A stretch of DNA of 64,000 nucleotides from Sphingobacterium sp. UBA7855 (GTDB taxonomy: Bacteria; Bacteroidota; Bacteroidia; Sphingobacteriales; Sphingobacteriaceae). The notes under the pieces are model-generated. The model did not search any database, was not told where the DNA came from, and saw nothing but the letters and a program-made list of their open reading frames with translations. The DNA lies in NCBI GenBank assembly GCA_002500745.1, contig DLST01000014.1, positions 85,681 through 149,680 on the forward strand. The letters are read 5' to 3'. Positions 8,652-16,989 of this stretch are shown in pieces. Numbering within the stretch: position 1 is the first letter of the stretch; each line of letters starts with the position of its first letter. A program made the position numbers and the translations under genes.

Positions 8652-9299
8652 ATGGAAATCGTTTCACAATTCATAGATGTCATATTGCATATTGATCAGC
8701 ATCTTTTGCAGCTGATCAATAGTTATGAAAATTGGACCTACCTGATTTTATTTTTAATCATCTTTGCAGAGACAGGATTGGTGGTTACCCCATTTCTACC
8801 CGGAGATTCTGTTTTATTTGCTCTGGGAGCTATAGTCGCTCGTCCAGATTGTCATATCGCTCTGTTGTTGATTATTTTGATCCTAATTCTTGCTGCTATT
8901 TCCGGGGATTTTGTGAATTATGAAATCGGTAAATATGTTGGAATGAAGGTTTTTAAACCAGGATCGAAGATATTCAGACCTTCTTATCTTCAAAAAACAC
9001 AAAATTTCTATGCTAAGCACGGAACGAGGACCATCATTTATGCCCGATTTGTACCCGTTGTCAGAACTTTTGCACCATTTGTAGCAGGTATTGGCAGAAT
9101 GTCCTACAAAACCTTTGGTAAATACAATATTTTAGGCGGCGCATTATGGGTATTAGTTTTTACGCTTTCAGGTTATTATTTTGGGCAGATCCCATTTTTC
9201 AAGCATAATTTTTCGCTAGTTATTTTGGCCGTTATTTTTATGAGCTTATTACCCATGCTTGTACAGTTTTTATCGGCTAAAAATTCAGAAAAAGATTAA
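8652..9299 (+). CDS. DedA family membrane protein, copy 2
   Basis: A 215-residue paralogue of the preceding gene with the same DedA landmarks: ETGLVVTPFLPGDSVLF, GDFVNYEIG, FYAKHGTRTIIYARFVPVVRTFAPFVAG and a terminal hydrophobic pair. The likely role is lipid-carrier transport in the inner membrane, by family knowledge. The two copies have diverged substantially in the middle (residues 70-115) but keep the proline- and arginine-containing core, consistent with an old tandem duplication with both copies functional. Confidence 0.92.
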   Translation: MEIVSQFIDVILHIDQHLLQLINSYENWTYLILFLIIFAETGLVVTPFLPGDSVLFALGAIVARPDCHIALLLIILILILAAISGDFVNYEIGKYVGMKVFKPGSKIFRPSYLQKTQNFYAKHGTRTIIYARFVPVVRTFAPFVAGIGRMSYKTFGKYNILGGALWVLVFTLSGYYFGQIPFFKHNFSLVILAVIFMSLLPMLVQFLSAKNSEKD

Positions 9300-9375
9300 A
9301 CGTTGCATACTAAATATCGTCTTTTAAGGTTAAAGGGTAAGTACGAATTATTGTTACTTGAGAAGTACTAAGGTT

Positions 9376-9394
9376 GATTGCCGAGCAATCGTTT
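9376..9394 (+). terminator. Weak terminator-like hairpin after dedA copy 2
   Basis: A 6-bp stem GATTGC/GCAATC with a 3-nt loop is followed by GTTTT. It is the only stop-like signal in the 281-bp gap before the CAP gene, which otherwise shows nothing. Confidence 0.4.
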
Positions 9395-9580
9395 TAAAAA
9401 AGCTTTTGAGTAAACGAGGCAAATAAAATCGGCAGTATACTCGTATTTACCATTGAAGGGGCATTTTTTTCTGTATGATTGATCCATGCTCGCATCTAAA
9501 TGTGGGAATGTGAATGATCTGGTTATTGCTTTATACAAGAAAGTTGTGCAGCACGAGCTTATAAAAATAACTATTTAGGT

Positions 9581-10153
9581 ATGAATTATTTGGTTTTAGC
9601 ATTTACCATTTTTTTTACACAGTTCGCTTTAGCACAGCGTGTTGTTGTCGATCACCATCAAGCGCGGGAGGCCTATGAACTATTGAACAACATTCGTACA
9701 AATCCAGAGAAGTATACGAAAGAACTGAACCTTTTTAATTTGCAGAAGATAAAACGGACTAAACTCAATTGGAATAAACAGTTGGCAGAGGTTGCAGTTT
9801 ATCGCGCAAAAGATATGGCCAAGCGTTCGTATTTTGACCACGTATCGCCGGAGGGCTACGGACCTAATTATTTCATAGAAGAGGCCGGTTATAAACTTAA
9901 TCCCGAATGGTTATTAAAACGAAGCGCAAACAATTTTGAATCAATTGCTGCCAATCGAGCGAGCGCTACAGCTGCGGTTAAAGCTTTGATTATAGGAAAA
10001 GAGTCTCCGGGCTATCACCACCGTACCCATTTATTGGGTATGGATCAGTGGAATGCTTCTTTATATGATATTGGAATTGGTTATGTCGAATGCAAAGGGG
10101 CAAAGCCCTATGAAAGTTACTTAGTCGTTATCATTGCTAAACACGATTGGTAA
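9581..10153 (+). CDS. Secreted CAP (SCP/PR-1-like) domain protein
   Basis: The 190-residue product has a signal peptide ending near ALAQ (residue 18) and one CAP domain. The recognisable signatures are LLNNIRTNPEKY near the start, LNWNKQLAEVAVYRAKDMAKR with YFDHVSPEGYGP (the HxS/T motif), FESIAANRAS, and YHHRTHLLGMDQW. Bacterial CAP proteins are extracytoplasmic; their substrates are mostly unknown. The gene is monocistronic between dedA and yicC. Confidence 0.85.
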   Translation: MNYLVLAFTIFFTQFALAQRVVVDHHQAREAYELLNNIRTNPEKYTKELNLFNLQKIKRTKLNWNKQLAEVAVYRAKDMAKRSYFDHVSPEGYGPNYFIEEAGYKLNPEWLLKRSANNFESIAANRASATAAVKALIIGKESPGYHHRTHLLGMDQWNASLYDIGIGYVECKGAKPYESYLVVIIAKHDW

Positions 10154-10226
10154 ATAAGACGAGCCTTAATTTAGGGAGTATCAGCAATTAATCCCTTTAG
10201 GGTATTCAATTTTTACTGAAAAGTCA

Positions 10227-10234
10227 TACCTTTG
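10227..10234 (+). promoter_or_regulatory. Candidate -7 box directly before yicC
   Basis: TACCTTTG exactly matches TAnnTTTG and is separated from the yicC ATG by 3 nt. If used, transcription would start at or just inside the start codon, giving a leaderless message. Confidence 0.5.
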
Positions 10235-10237
10235 CAT

Positions 10238-11113
10238 ATGATAAAATCCATGACAGGATATGGCACTGCATCTGCCGATAACGGTATAGTCAAATATAGT
10301 GTCGAAATAAAGTCCTTAAATTCAAAATTTCTTGAATTAAATCTTCGCTTGCCCAAAATCGTTTCGGACAAGGAATTGACCCTGCGTACTGAATGTAGTA
10401 AACTTATTGAGCGAGGTAAAGTGAACCTGACTGTGATGGTTGAATACACGGATCAAACCGCTAAAGCTTCTTCCATTAATGCTGATTTACTCAAAAAATA
10501 CTATAGTCAGTTGCAGCAAATTGCTGTGGAACTCAATGATACGAATGTCAATCTGTTTGAACTTGCATTAAATATGCCGGAGGTAATTACCAACAATGAT
10601 GATTCGGTCGATGATGAAGAGGCTAAAGTATTGATGGATGCTTTTTATGATGCCGTCAAACGCTTCAATACCTTCCGTGAGGATGAGGGAAATGTACTAG
10701 CCGGAGACCTGAAAAAGCGCGCGGAGCTAATCTTAGCTTATCTTGCCGAAGTAGAATTGTTGGAAGTTGAGCGTATACCTTTGATCAGACAGCGTATCGA
10801 GCAATTTTTGAATGATACCATTGGCAAAGAAAATGTTGATCAAAATAGATTCGAACAGGAACTGGTGTACTACATCGACAAATTGGATGTGACCGAAGAA
10901 AAAGTTAGACTGCGTTCCCATTGCAACTACTTTCTAAAAGCGTTTGATTCAGCCGATTCAAACGGAAAAAAATTAGGTTTTATTTCACAAGAAATGGGTC
11001 GGGAAATCAATACCCTTGGTTCTAAAGCCAATCATGCCGGCATTCAGCAGATTGTGGTCAGAATGAAAGAAGAATTGGAAAAAATAAAAGAGCAATTGCT
11101 CAACGTATTGTAA
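10238..11113 (+). CDS. YicC family endoribonuclease-like protein
   Basis: The 291-residue product begins with the invariant YicC start MIKSMTGYG and ends with the DUF1732 C-terminal region (QEMGREINTLGSKANHAGIQQIVVRMKEELEKIKEQ). YicC homologues are reported endoribonucleases that affect small-RNA stability. The frame continues 2 codons upstream to a TTG, but the ATG at 10238 is clearly the start. The stop is 2 nt before gmk, so yicC, gmk and nadD form one operon. Confidence 0.93.
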   Translation: MIKSMTGYGTASADNGIVKYSVEIKSLNSKFLELNLRLPKIVSDKELTLRTECSKLIERGKVNLTVMVEYTDQTAKASSINADLLKKYYSQLQQIAVELNDTNVNLFELALNMPEVITNNDDSVDDEEAKVLMDAFYDAVKRFNTFREDEGNVLAGDLKKRAELILAYLAEVELLEVERIPLIRQRIEQFLNDTIGKENVDQNRFEQELVYYIDKLDVTEEKVRLRSHCNYFLKAFDSADSNGKKLGFISQEMGREINTLGSKANHAGIQQIVVRMKEELEKIKEQLLNVL

Positions 11114-11115
11114 GA

Positions 11116-11685
11116 ATGAGCGGTAAATTAATTATTTTCTCAGCACCATCGGGAGCTGGAAAAACAACAATAGTAAGAGATCTTTTAAGTAAACATGGTG
11201 ATAAGATTGAGTTTTCCATTTCAGCAAGTACCCGTGACCCAAGAGGACAGGAAGTGAATGGAAAAGATTACTATTTTATGTCCAAAGAAGAATTTTTACA
11301 TAAAGTAGCGAAGCAAGAATTCATTGAATTTGAAGAAGTATATTCAGGAACATTTTATGGCACTTTGCGTTCGGAAATAGAACGCATTTGGAAAGAAGGT
11401 AAACATGTTATTTTTGATATCGATGTTGTTGGTGGATTACGTTTAAAATCAAAATTTCCTGAACAGGCGATTTCTATTTTCGTCCAACCGCCGTCACTGG
11501 AGGTTCTTAAAGAACGTTTGACAGGACGTGGAACGGATTCCGAGGATAAATTAAAAGAACGCTTTGCTAAGGCCGAATTGGAACTTACCTATGCCAATAA
11601 ATTTGATGTTATCTTAAAGAATTTTGATTTAGCTACAGCCTGTTCCGAAGCTGAAGATATTGTAATGGAATTTATCAATAAATAA
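11116..11685 (+). CDS. gmk: Guanylate kinase
   Basis: Gmk converts GMP to GDP using ATP in the cytoplasm. The 189-residue product has the P-loop SAPSGAGKTT at about residues 8-17, the GMP-binding STRDPRGQEVNGKDYYF segment, the EFEEVYSGTFYGT motif and the lid region RGTDSEDKLKERF. Length and motif order are normal. It lies 2 nt after yicC and 4 nt before nadD. Confidence 0.97.
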   Translation: MSGKLIIFSAPSGAGKTTIVRDLLSKHGDKIEFSISASTRDPRGQEVNGKDYYFMSKEEFLHKVAKQEFIEFEEVYSGTFYGTLRSEIERIWKEGKHVIFDIDVVGGLRLKSKFPEQAISIFVQPPSLEVLKERLTGRGTDSEDKLKERFAKAELELTYANKFDVILKNFDLATACSEAEDIVMEFINK

Positions 11686-11689
11686 ATTC

Positions 11690-12265
11690 ATGCGAAAGAT
11701 TGGTTTGTTCTTCGGATCTTTTAATCCAGTGCACATAGGGCATTTGATTATAGCCAATTATATGGCCAATTTTACTGGATTGGACGAAGTTTGGTTTGTC
11801 GTCTCTCCACAGAATCCATTTAAAAAGAAATCTACCTTGGCAGATCCCTACGATCGATTAGAAATGTTAAATCTAGCGTTGGAAGATTGTGACCATCTGC
11901 GGGTCTGTGATGTTGAGTTCCATTTACCAATACCGTCCTATACAATTGATACATTGACACATCTTAAAGAAAAATATCCAAACAGGGAATTTGTATTGCT
12001 CATGGGACAAGATAATTTGGATTCTTTAGCAAAGTGGAAGAATGCAGATATTATCTTGCGTGATTATCAGATTTATGTTTATCCAAGGCCTGGGTACGAT
12101 ACTGAAAAATTTAAAGACCACCCAGCTATCACACTGACGGATACACCATTAATGGAATTGTCATCTACTTTTTTACGAAGAGCCATTAAAGAAAATAAAA
12201 ATATTCAATTTTTTACACCCCAAAAGGTGATTGAGTTTATCGATAAAAAAGGTTTATATTCTTAA
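11690..12265 (+). CDS. nadD: Nicotinate-nucleotide adenylyltransferase
   Basis: NadD transfers AMP to nicotinate mononucleotide in NAD synthesis. The 191-residue product has the nucleotidyltransferase motif GSFNPVHIGH (His 15 and His 18) and the C-terminal motif SSTFLRRAI, both diagnostic. The PSYTIDTL and LLMGQDNLDSLAKWK segments also fit. It is last in the yicC-gmk-nadD operon and is followed by a strong terminator. Confidence 0.96.
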   Translation: MRKIGLFFGSFNPVHIGHLIIANYMANFTGLDEVWFVVSPQNPFKKKSTLADPYDRLEMLNLALEDCDHLRVCDVEFHLPIPSYTIDTLTHLKEKYPNREFVLLMGQDNLDSLAKWKNADIILRDYQIYVYPRPGYDTEKFKDHPAITLTDTPLMELSSTFLRRAIKENKNIQFFTPQKVIEFIDKKGLYS

Positions 12266-12294
12266 TATATAAACGTATACATTAAATATACTAT

Positions 12295-12327
12295 CCCCAG
12301 ATTTCATTAAATCTGGGGCTTTTTTTT
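12295..12327 (+). terminator. Terminator of yicC-gmk-nadD
   Basis: A 10-bp stem CCCCAGATTT/AAATCTGGGG with a CATT loop is followed by eight T residues. Confidence 0.92.
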
Positions 12328-12451
12328 ATCTAGAATGGGATCATTGTAATTACGGTAGGTGGAGCCATAACCTAGCAGATAATAGCATATAAAAGGAATA
12401 GTTTTTGTAGCGATAATTTCTTTATTTTTAAAATACAACAAATCATACGTT

Positions 12452-13207
12452 ATGAAAAGGGGACTTTTATTTTTTATTTCTTTCCTGTGTTGGATGAATG
12501 GTTCTGCGCAAACGGCTCAAGAGGATGAAAATGGCCTTTATATGGATCCTGCTGCGATTGAAATGCGTAGTAAAATGACCATACCACCCTATGGTCTGAC
12601 CAAAGTAAAAGCATTAATTGCCAAGATTATTCCTGAGGAAGATAACGAAACAACCGATGCCAGTATAAATGCAATTCCAGCAACAGATTTCAGCGGATTA
12701 TCACTGCGCGAAAAGTTTACCTATACCATGATTCATGCAGAACTATATGCGCAGAATTGCGCTATACCTGAATATCAGACTCAAGTTGACAAAAAAATAT
12801 TTGGAACATTATTGGACGGTTTTAATGAAACTTCCTGGTCTCAAAGACAGACTGATTTTTTAAATGAAAATAGGGATTCCGTAATGAAGCTTATCCAGGA
12901 ATCTGTGCTCCGGAGCAAACGAATGGGAGTAAATTATAAGCATGCACTAGTGGAGATCAATGCTTGGGAAATGATTCCTTTTATTATTGATTATGCCAAG
13001 AAAACACCAAAAGATAAAGATGCGTTGACGTTGCTGATGTTACTCATGAAGCGTGGCAAATATCAGGAATTTACAACGTCTACTTCTTTTAAAAAGCTAT
13101 ATGGTGAAAATAGCAACTATTACGCTTATCTAAACTATAATAAAGAAAATGAGGCCTTGATCTTTAAACGGGCCCTGAATTATTACAACTATAGAAAAGG
13201 TAAATAA
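12452..13207 (+). CDS. Secreted protein of unknown function
   Basis: The 251-residue product has a clear signal peptide (KRG, hydrophobic core, cleavage near GSAQ, residue 19). The mature protein looks mostly alpha-helical, with no lipobox, no repeated motif and no domain I recognise; it ends in the Tyr/Asn-rich NYYNYRKGK. It contains the segments FTYTMIHAELYAQN and LLMLLMKRGKYQEF. It stands alone, about 100 bp ahead of the FGE-like gene and in the same direction, so co-expression is possible. Confidence 0.75.
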   Translation: MKRGLLFFISFLCWMNGSAQTAQEDENGLYMDPAAIEMRSKMTIPPYGLTKVKALIAKIIPEEDNETTDASINAIPATDFSGLSLREKFTYTMIHAELYAQNCAIPEYQTQVDKKIFGTLLDGFNETSWSQRQTDFLNENRDSVMKLIQESVLRSKRMGVNYKHALVEINAWEMIPFIIDYAKKTPKDKDALTLLMLLMKRGKYQEFTTSTSFKKLYGENSNYYAYLNYNKENEALIFKRALNYYNYRKGK

Positions 13208-13304
13208 GCGATTCGGTTTTAAAAATCGCAGTATGATGAATAGGGTCAAATAAGAGGTATAGTATAGAAGCCGTGAAAGTGTATTATAACCAATGCTAAT
13301 GATT

Positions 13305-14168
13305 ATGAAAAAGCTGTTCTATGTGATTGGTTTGTTTTTTTTATATCTCCGTTGTGAAGCGCAAGCTGGAAAATATATCCAAATTCCAGCAGGAAATTAT
13401 CATTTGGGTGAAGTAAGCAGTATAGAGAATCCCAAAAGGGTTGTACATATTGATTCCTTTTGGATTTCGGAGTTTGAGCTGACGAACGCTGAATTTGAGA
13501 AATTTATTCTGGCAACAGGTTATAAGACCTTAGCAGAACGCTATCACAATGCCATGGTCTTTGAGCCTGGCTTGCCAGAGTTTCGTTGGCTACCCGACAG
13601 CACGGCTTATTGGCGCTTTCCCAACGGTATAAGTCGCGGCGGAATCGAAACCAAAATGGATCACCCTGTTACCTGTATCTCCTATAAAGATGTGCTGGCC
13701 TATTGTACATGGGCGGATTGCAGATTGCCCTCTTTTGACGAATGGGAGGTGGCGGCTAGGGCAGGAAGCGAAGGCCCCTATTTCGACGGTTTCACTAAGG
13801 AGAATATGGCCGATTATGCCAATGTTTGGCATGGAAAAGATCATTTGAAAGCCGATTATTCCGATGGTTATCTTTATACTTCACCTGTTGGAAAATTCAA
13901 ACCCAATCCATGGGGGCTTTATGATATCTTCGGAAATGTCTTTGAGTTTTGCACCGGAAGGCTTGAAAGAGATGGCAACCGTTCTGTTGCCCATGCCCGC
14001 GGAGGCTCTTGGTGGTGTAGTAAAAATAGCTGTGCAGCTTTCAATAGCGTTTATATAGGTTCTGTACATCCAAATGCATCGTTTAGCAATCTGGGATTTA
14101 GAACTGTAAAAAACTCTCATGATTCCTTTGGATCAAAAACGGGCATGAAAGTTCTTGATGGCCTTTGA
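13305..14168 (+). CDS. Secreted formylglycine-generating enzyme-like protein (SUMF1 domain)
   Basis: The 287-residue product has a signal peptide (ending near CEAQ) and a complete SUMF1/FGE-sulfatase domain: IPAGNYHLGE, SFWISEFELTNAEFEKF, HPVTCISYKDVLAYCTWADCRLPSFDEWEVAARAG (in part), NPWGLYDIFGNVFEFC and the ending SNLGFRTVK. The Cys pair of the family's copper site is present as RGGSWWCSKNSC (Cys about 238 and 243, spacing as in human FGE), whereas many SUMF1 relatives such as GldK-type proteins lack it. Two in-frame ATGs lie 4-12 nt upstream; MKKLF at 13305 gives the cleanest signal peptide. No sulfatase is encoded nearby, so the target is unknown. Confidence 0.85.
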   Translation: MKKLFYVIGLFFLYLRCEAQAGKYIQIPAGNYHLGEVSSIENPKRVVHIDSFWISEFELTNAEFEKFILATGYKTLAERYHNAMVFEPGLPEFRWLPDSTAYWRFPNGISRGGIETKMDHPVTCISYKDVLAYCTWADCRLPSFDEWEVAARAGSEGPYFDGFTKENMADYANVWHGKDHLKADYSDGYLYTSPVGKFKPNPWGLYDIFGNVFEFCTGRLERDGNRSVAHARGGSWWCSKNSCAAFNSVYIGSVHPNASFSNLGFRTVKNSHDSFGSKTGMKVLDGL

Positions 14169-14183
14169 AAACTGACACTTTTG

Positions 14184-14219
14184 AAAAAAAAGTCTTTATC
14201 TTGAGAGATAAAGACTTTT
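14184..14219. terminator. Bidirectional terminator, FGE-like gene / kduD
   Basis: An 11-bp stem AGTCTTTATCT/AGATAAAGACT with loop TGAG is flanked by an A7 tract and a T-tract, so it can serve both converging genes. Confidence 0.88.
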
Positions 14220-14250
14220 AAAGCAAACTAATCCACTATGGATTGATCAT

Positions 14251-15021
14251 TTATCTCCCCATCCAACCACCATCTACGGTAAGAATGGTTCCATGGACAT
14301 AGTCGGAAGCTCTGGAAGCAAGGAATACTGCCGGTCCTTTGAAATCTTCGGGTGTTCCCCAGCGGCCTGCAGGGATACGACTCAAAATGGACCTCGAACG
14401 TTCGGGATCTTCTCTAAGGGCCTCGGTATTGTCCGTAGCAATATAGCCTGGAGCAAATCCGTTTACATTGACACCTTTGGATGCCCACTCATTAGCAAAA
14501 GCCTTTACCATAGATCCTATGGCACCTTTCGAGGCCGCATATCCTGGAACATTAATGCCTCCTTGGAACGTTAATAAAGACGCTGTAAATATGATCTTTC
14601 CAGTTCCACGTGAAATCATATCCTTCCCAATTTCACGGGTTAATATAAATTGCGCATTTTGATTGATTTCAATGATTTCATCCCAGTATTCATCCGGATG
14701 TTCAGCGGCTGGTTTTCGGAGTATATTTCCAGCATTGTTACACAGAATATCGATCGTTGGATGGTCTGATTTTACTTTCTCAATAAAGCTGTAAAGCGCT
14801 GTCCGCTTAGAAAAATCGCACTGATAGGCATAGAAATTTTTGCCCAATGCTTTTACGGATTTTTCTACAGCCGAGCCTTCAATTTCTAACGACGCTGAGA
14901 CTCCAATAATATCTGCTCCGGCTTCAGCCAATGCCTCGGCCATTGCCTTGCCAATTCCCCTCTTGCAGCCAGTCACCAAGGCTACTTTTCCACTCAAGTC
15001 AAAAGATTGCAGTATGGACAT
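14251..15021 (-). CDS. kduD: 2-dehydro-3-deoxy-D-gluconate 5-dehydrogenase (SDR family)
   Basis: KduD reduces 2,5-diketo-3-deoxygluconate to 2-keto-3-deoxygluconate in catabolism of unsaturated uronates from pectin or glycosaminoglycans. The 256-residue short-chain dehydrogenase has TGCKRGIG (residues 17-24), NNAGNI, and the catalytic Tyr 161 and Lys 165 in YAASKGA, and the KduD-like NPDEYWDEIIEINQNAQF-type segment. Its ATG overlaps the stop of the DUF4861 gene by one base (TAATG). Synteny with kduI supports the assignment over other SDRs. Confidence 0.93.
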   Translation of the reverse strand: MSILQSFDLSGKVALVTGCKRGIGKAMAEALAEAGADIIGVSASLEIEGSAVEKSVKALGKNFYAYQCDFSKRTALYSFIEKVKSDHPTIDILCNNAGNILRKPAAEHPDEYWDEIIEINQNAQFILTREIGKDMISRGTGKIIFTASLLTFQGGINVPGYAASKGAIGSMVKAFANEWASKGVNVNGFAPGYIATDNTEALREDPERSRSILSRIPAGRWGTPEDFKGPAVFLASRASDYVHGTILTVDGGWMGR

Positions 15022-16142
15022 TATTTTGAATATTTTATTGTTAATGGTTGATCTAAATTATTTCTGAATGTTTTGACATAGGACTGCCACTGGTCAAAAT
15101 TGGTTATTTTACTAGCTTTGTTGAAAGCAGCACCTGCAAAATAAACAAGGGGTTTATTGTTTTTGACCGTTGTGGCTAGTAAAAATTGTTTCGGGCTATC
15201 CTTAAATACATACTTTACATCTGGAAGAATAACAGCAGTGCCTGTAATCTTGTCTCCTTCGGCAGGCTCCCAATACGCTAAAATCCCATTTTTTTCATCG
15301 TTTAAAACTTGAGGTTTTTCTTCTTTTCTCTTAGCGATTCCCACCACAACTGGAGTGGAACCCGACGTGGTGTTTTTGACCGAATAGCTTATTTTATTCA
15401 ATTGGCTGCCAGCGTCTAAAGAAATCGTTTTTTCAACTTGTAATTGCTGGCCTTTTACACGTTCAGGCTCATGAATAAGTTTGAATGTGGTGCGTAAAGG
15501 ACCATTATCTAATACCTCGTACTGGCGATAATGTTTATGGTATACGACCTCTTCGCCAAAGAATGGTGTCGCGTCGCCAACCCCTAAAGTTTGTCCAACG
15601 GAATAATAGTCCAAGCCTTTTCCGTGATCAGCATGATAATCGCCGGTTTTATACCATTCGTCAATAACAAGATCATTGGTCCGCTTTGCCCAAAAATCAA
15701 AACCTTGTGCATCTTCGGAGCTGCCCTCTAGAGCCTTTCCATAGGCTCTGAATGCTGCAATGTCATTTTCCCATGCAAAATCATCCTTCCTTTCGGGGAT
15801 ATATCTCGCGTAGGTTTTGGATTCAAATGCGGTGGGCTTATTGCCATTCACGCCAAATGTCAATGAACTTTTGGGTGGGATGGCGATCTGGATCAATACG
15901 TTTTGAGCTGTGGTCTTTCCTAATTTTTCAAGCTGATAAGCTAATTCTTTTTGATCCTTATCGACAATTGTAAACACACCACCCTTTAGATCGAAATGTT
16001 TTTCGAAGGTTGCATAGGGAATACTGACCAGCTCCATTCTAGTGCTAGCACTGGGGTTGCTTACGGTAATTGTTTTGTTATTCTGCGATAAGGCAATCGT
16101 TGAGAGCCCAAGCGCTAAACTTAATACGAATAATTTTTTCAT
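15021..16142 (-). CDS. DUF4861 family secreted protein
   Basis: The 373-residue product has a signal peptide ending near ALSQ (residue 19) and matches the character of DUF4861 proteins, with FDFWAKRTNDLVIDEWYKTGDYHADHG-type and YSVGQTLGVGDATPF segments (Asp/His-rich). DUF4861 proteins occur in polysaccharide utilisation loci next to uronate genes and resemble carbohydrate-active beta-sandwich proteins; their activity is not established to my knowledge. It lies between kduI (2-bp gap) and kduD (1-nt overlap), which ties it to uronate or pectin/ulvan breakdown. Confidence 0.85.
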   Translation of the reverse strand: MKKLFVLSLALGLSTIALSQNNKTITVSNPSASTRMELVSIPYATFEKHFDLKGGVFTIVDKDQKELAYQLEKLGKTTAQNVLIQIAIPPKSSLTFGVNGNKPTAFESKTYARYIPERKDDFAWENDIAAFRAYGKALEGSSEDAQGFDFWAKRTNDLVIDEWYKTGDYHADHGKGLDYYSVGQTLGVGDATPFFGEEVVYHKHYRQYEVLDNGPLRTTFKLIHEPERVKGQQLQVEKTISLDAGSQLNKISYSVKNTTSGSTPVVVGIAKRKEEKPQVLNDEKNGILAYWEPAEGDKITGTAVILPDVKYVFKDSPKQFLLATTVKNNKPLVYFAGAAFNKASKITNFDQWQSYVKTFRNNLDQPLTIKYSK

Positions 16143-16143
16143 A

Positions 16144-16989
16144 TCACTTCAATTCTGTAATAGCACATTTGTCCATATCATCATAATCTAGATTTTCGCC
16201 GGCCATACCCCATATGAAGGTGTAATTTGAAGTTCCCGCCCCTGAGTGAATAGACCATGGCGGTGAAATGACAGCTTGGTCATTTTGCATCCAAATATGT
16301 CTTGTTTCATCAATAGGCCCCATGAAATGCGATACAGCCTGTCCTTCAGGTAATTCAAAATAGAAATAGACTTCCATACGACGATCATGTGTATGCGATG
16401 GCATGGTATTCCATACCGATCCAGGCTTCAACTCGGTCATCCCCATCTGTAACTGACAAGTTTGTACCACTTTGTTTAATAACATCTGATTAATTGTGCG
16501 GTGGTTGGACGTCTCTAATGATCCCAATTCTATTTTATTTGCATCTTCTTTCGTTACTTTTTTAGTAGGGTAACTGCAATGTGCAGGTGTTGAGTTTAAA
16601 TAGAACTTTGCGGGCTGCGCGGCATCTTTGCTTGAAAAATATACTTCCTGAGCCCCCTGTCCAATATAGAGCGCTTCTTTGGTATTCAGATCGTAGGTAA
16701 CACCGTCAACTTCTACCTGTCCGTTTCCTCCAACATTGATAATACCCAATTCTCTTCTCGAAAGGAAGTAAGGTTCTTTTAATAATGCCGAGATGGTCTC
16801 TAATTTGATTTTTGAACTTACCGGCATCGCCCCTCCAGCCATATAGCGGTCATAGTGGGTATAGACAAAATGAATTTTATCTGCTTCAAAAACTTTTTCA
16901 ATTAGAAAATTTTCTCTTAATCCTTGTGTGTCTAAAGTTTTGTATTCTTTGGGCCCTATTGCATAGCGGGATTCAAAATTAACGCTCAT
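16144..16989 (-). CDS. kduI: 5-dehydro-4-deoxy-D-glucuronate isomerase
   Basis: KduI isomerises 4-deoxy-L-threo-5-hexosulose uronate to 2,5-diketo-3-deoxygluconate, the step before KduD. The 281-residue cupin has the zinc ligands His 199, His 201 and Glu 206 in SHTHDRRMEVYFYF and His 248 in WSIHSG, plus NVGGNG in the N-terminal half. It is first in the kduI-DUF4861-kduD operon; the rest of the uronate pathway (kdgK, kdgA, lyases) is not in this window. Confidence 0.96.
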   Translation of the reverse strand: MSVNFESRYAIGPKEYKTLDTQGLRENFLIEKVFEADKIHFVYTHYDRYMAGGAMPVSSKIKLETISALLKEPYFLSRRELGIINVGGNGQVEVDGVTYDLNTKEALYIGQGAQEVYFSSKDAAQPAKFYLNSTPAHCSYPTKKVTKEDANKIELGSLETSNHRTINQMLLNKVVQTCQLQMGMTELKPGSVWNTMPSHTHDRRMEVYFYFELPEGQAVSHFMGPIDETRHIWMQNDQAVISPPWSIHSGAGTSNYTFIWGMAGENLDYDDMDKCAITELK

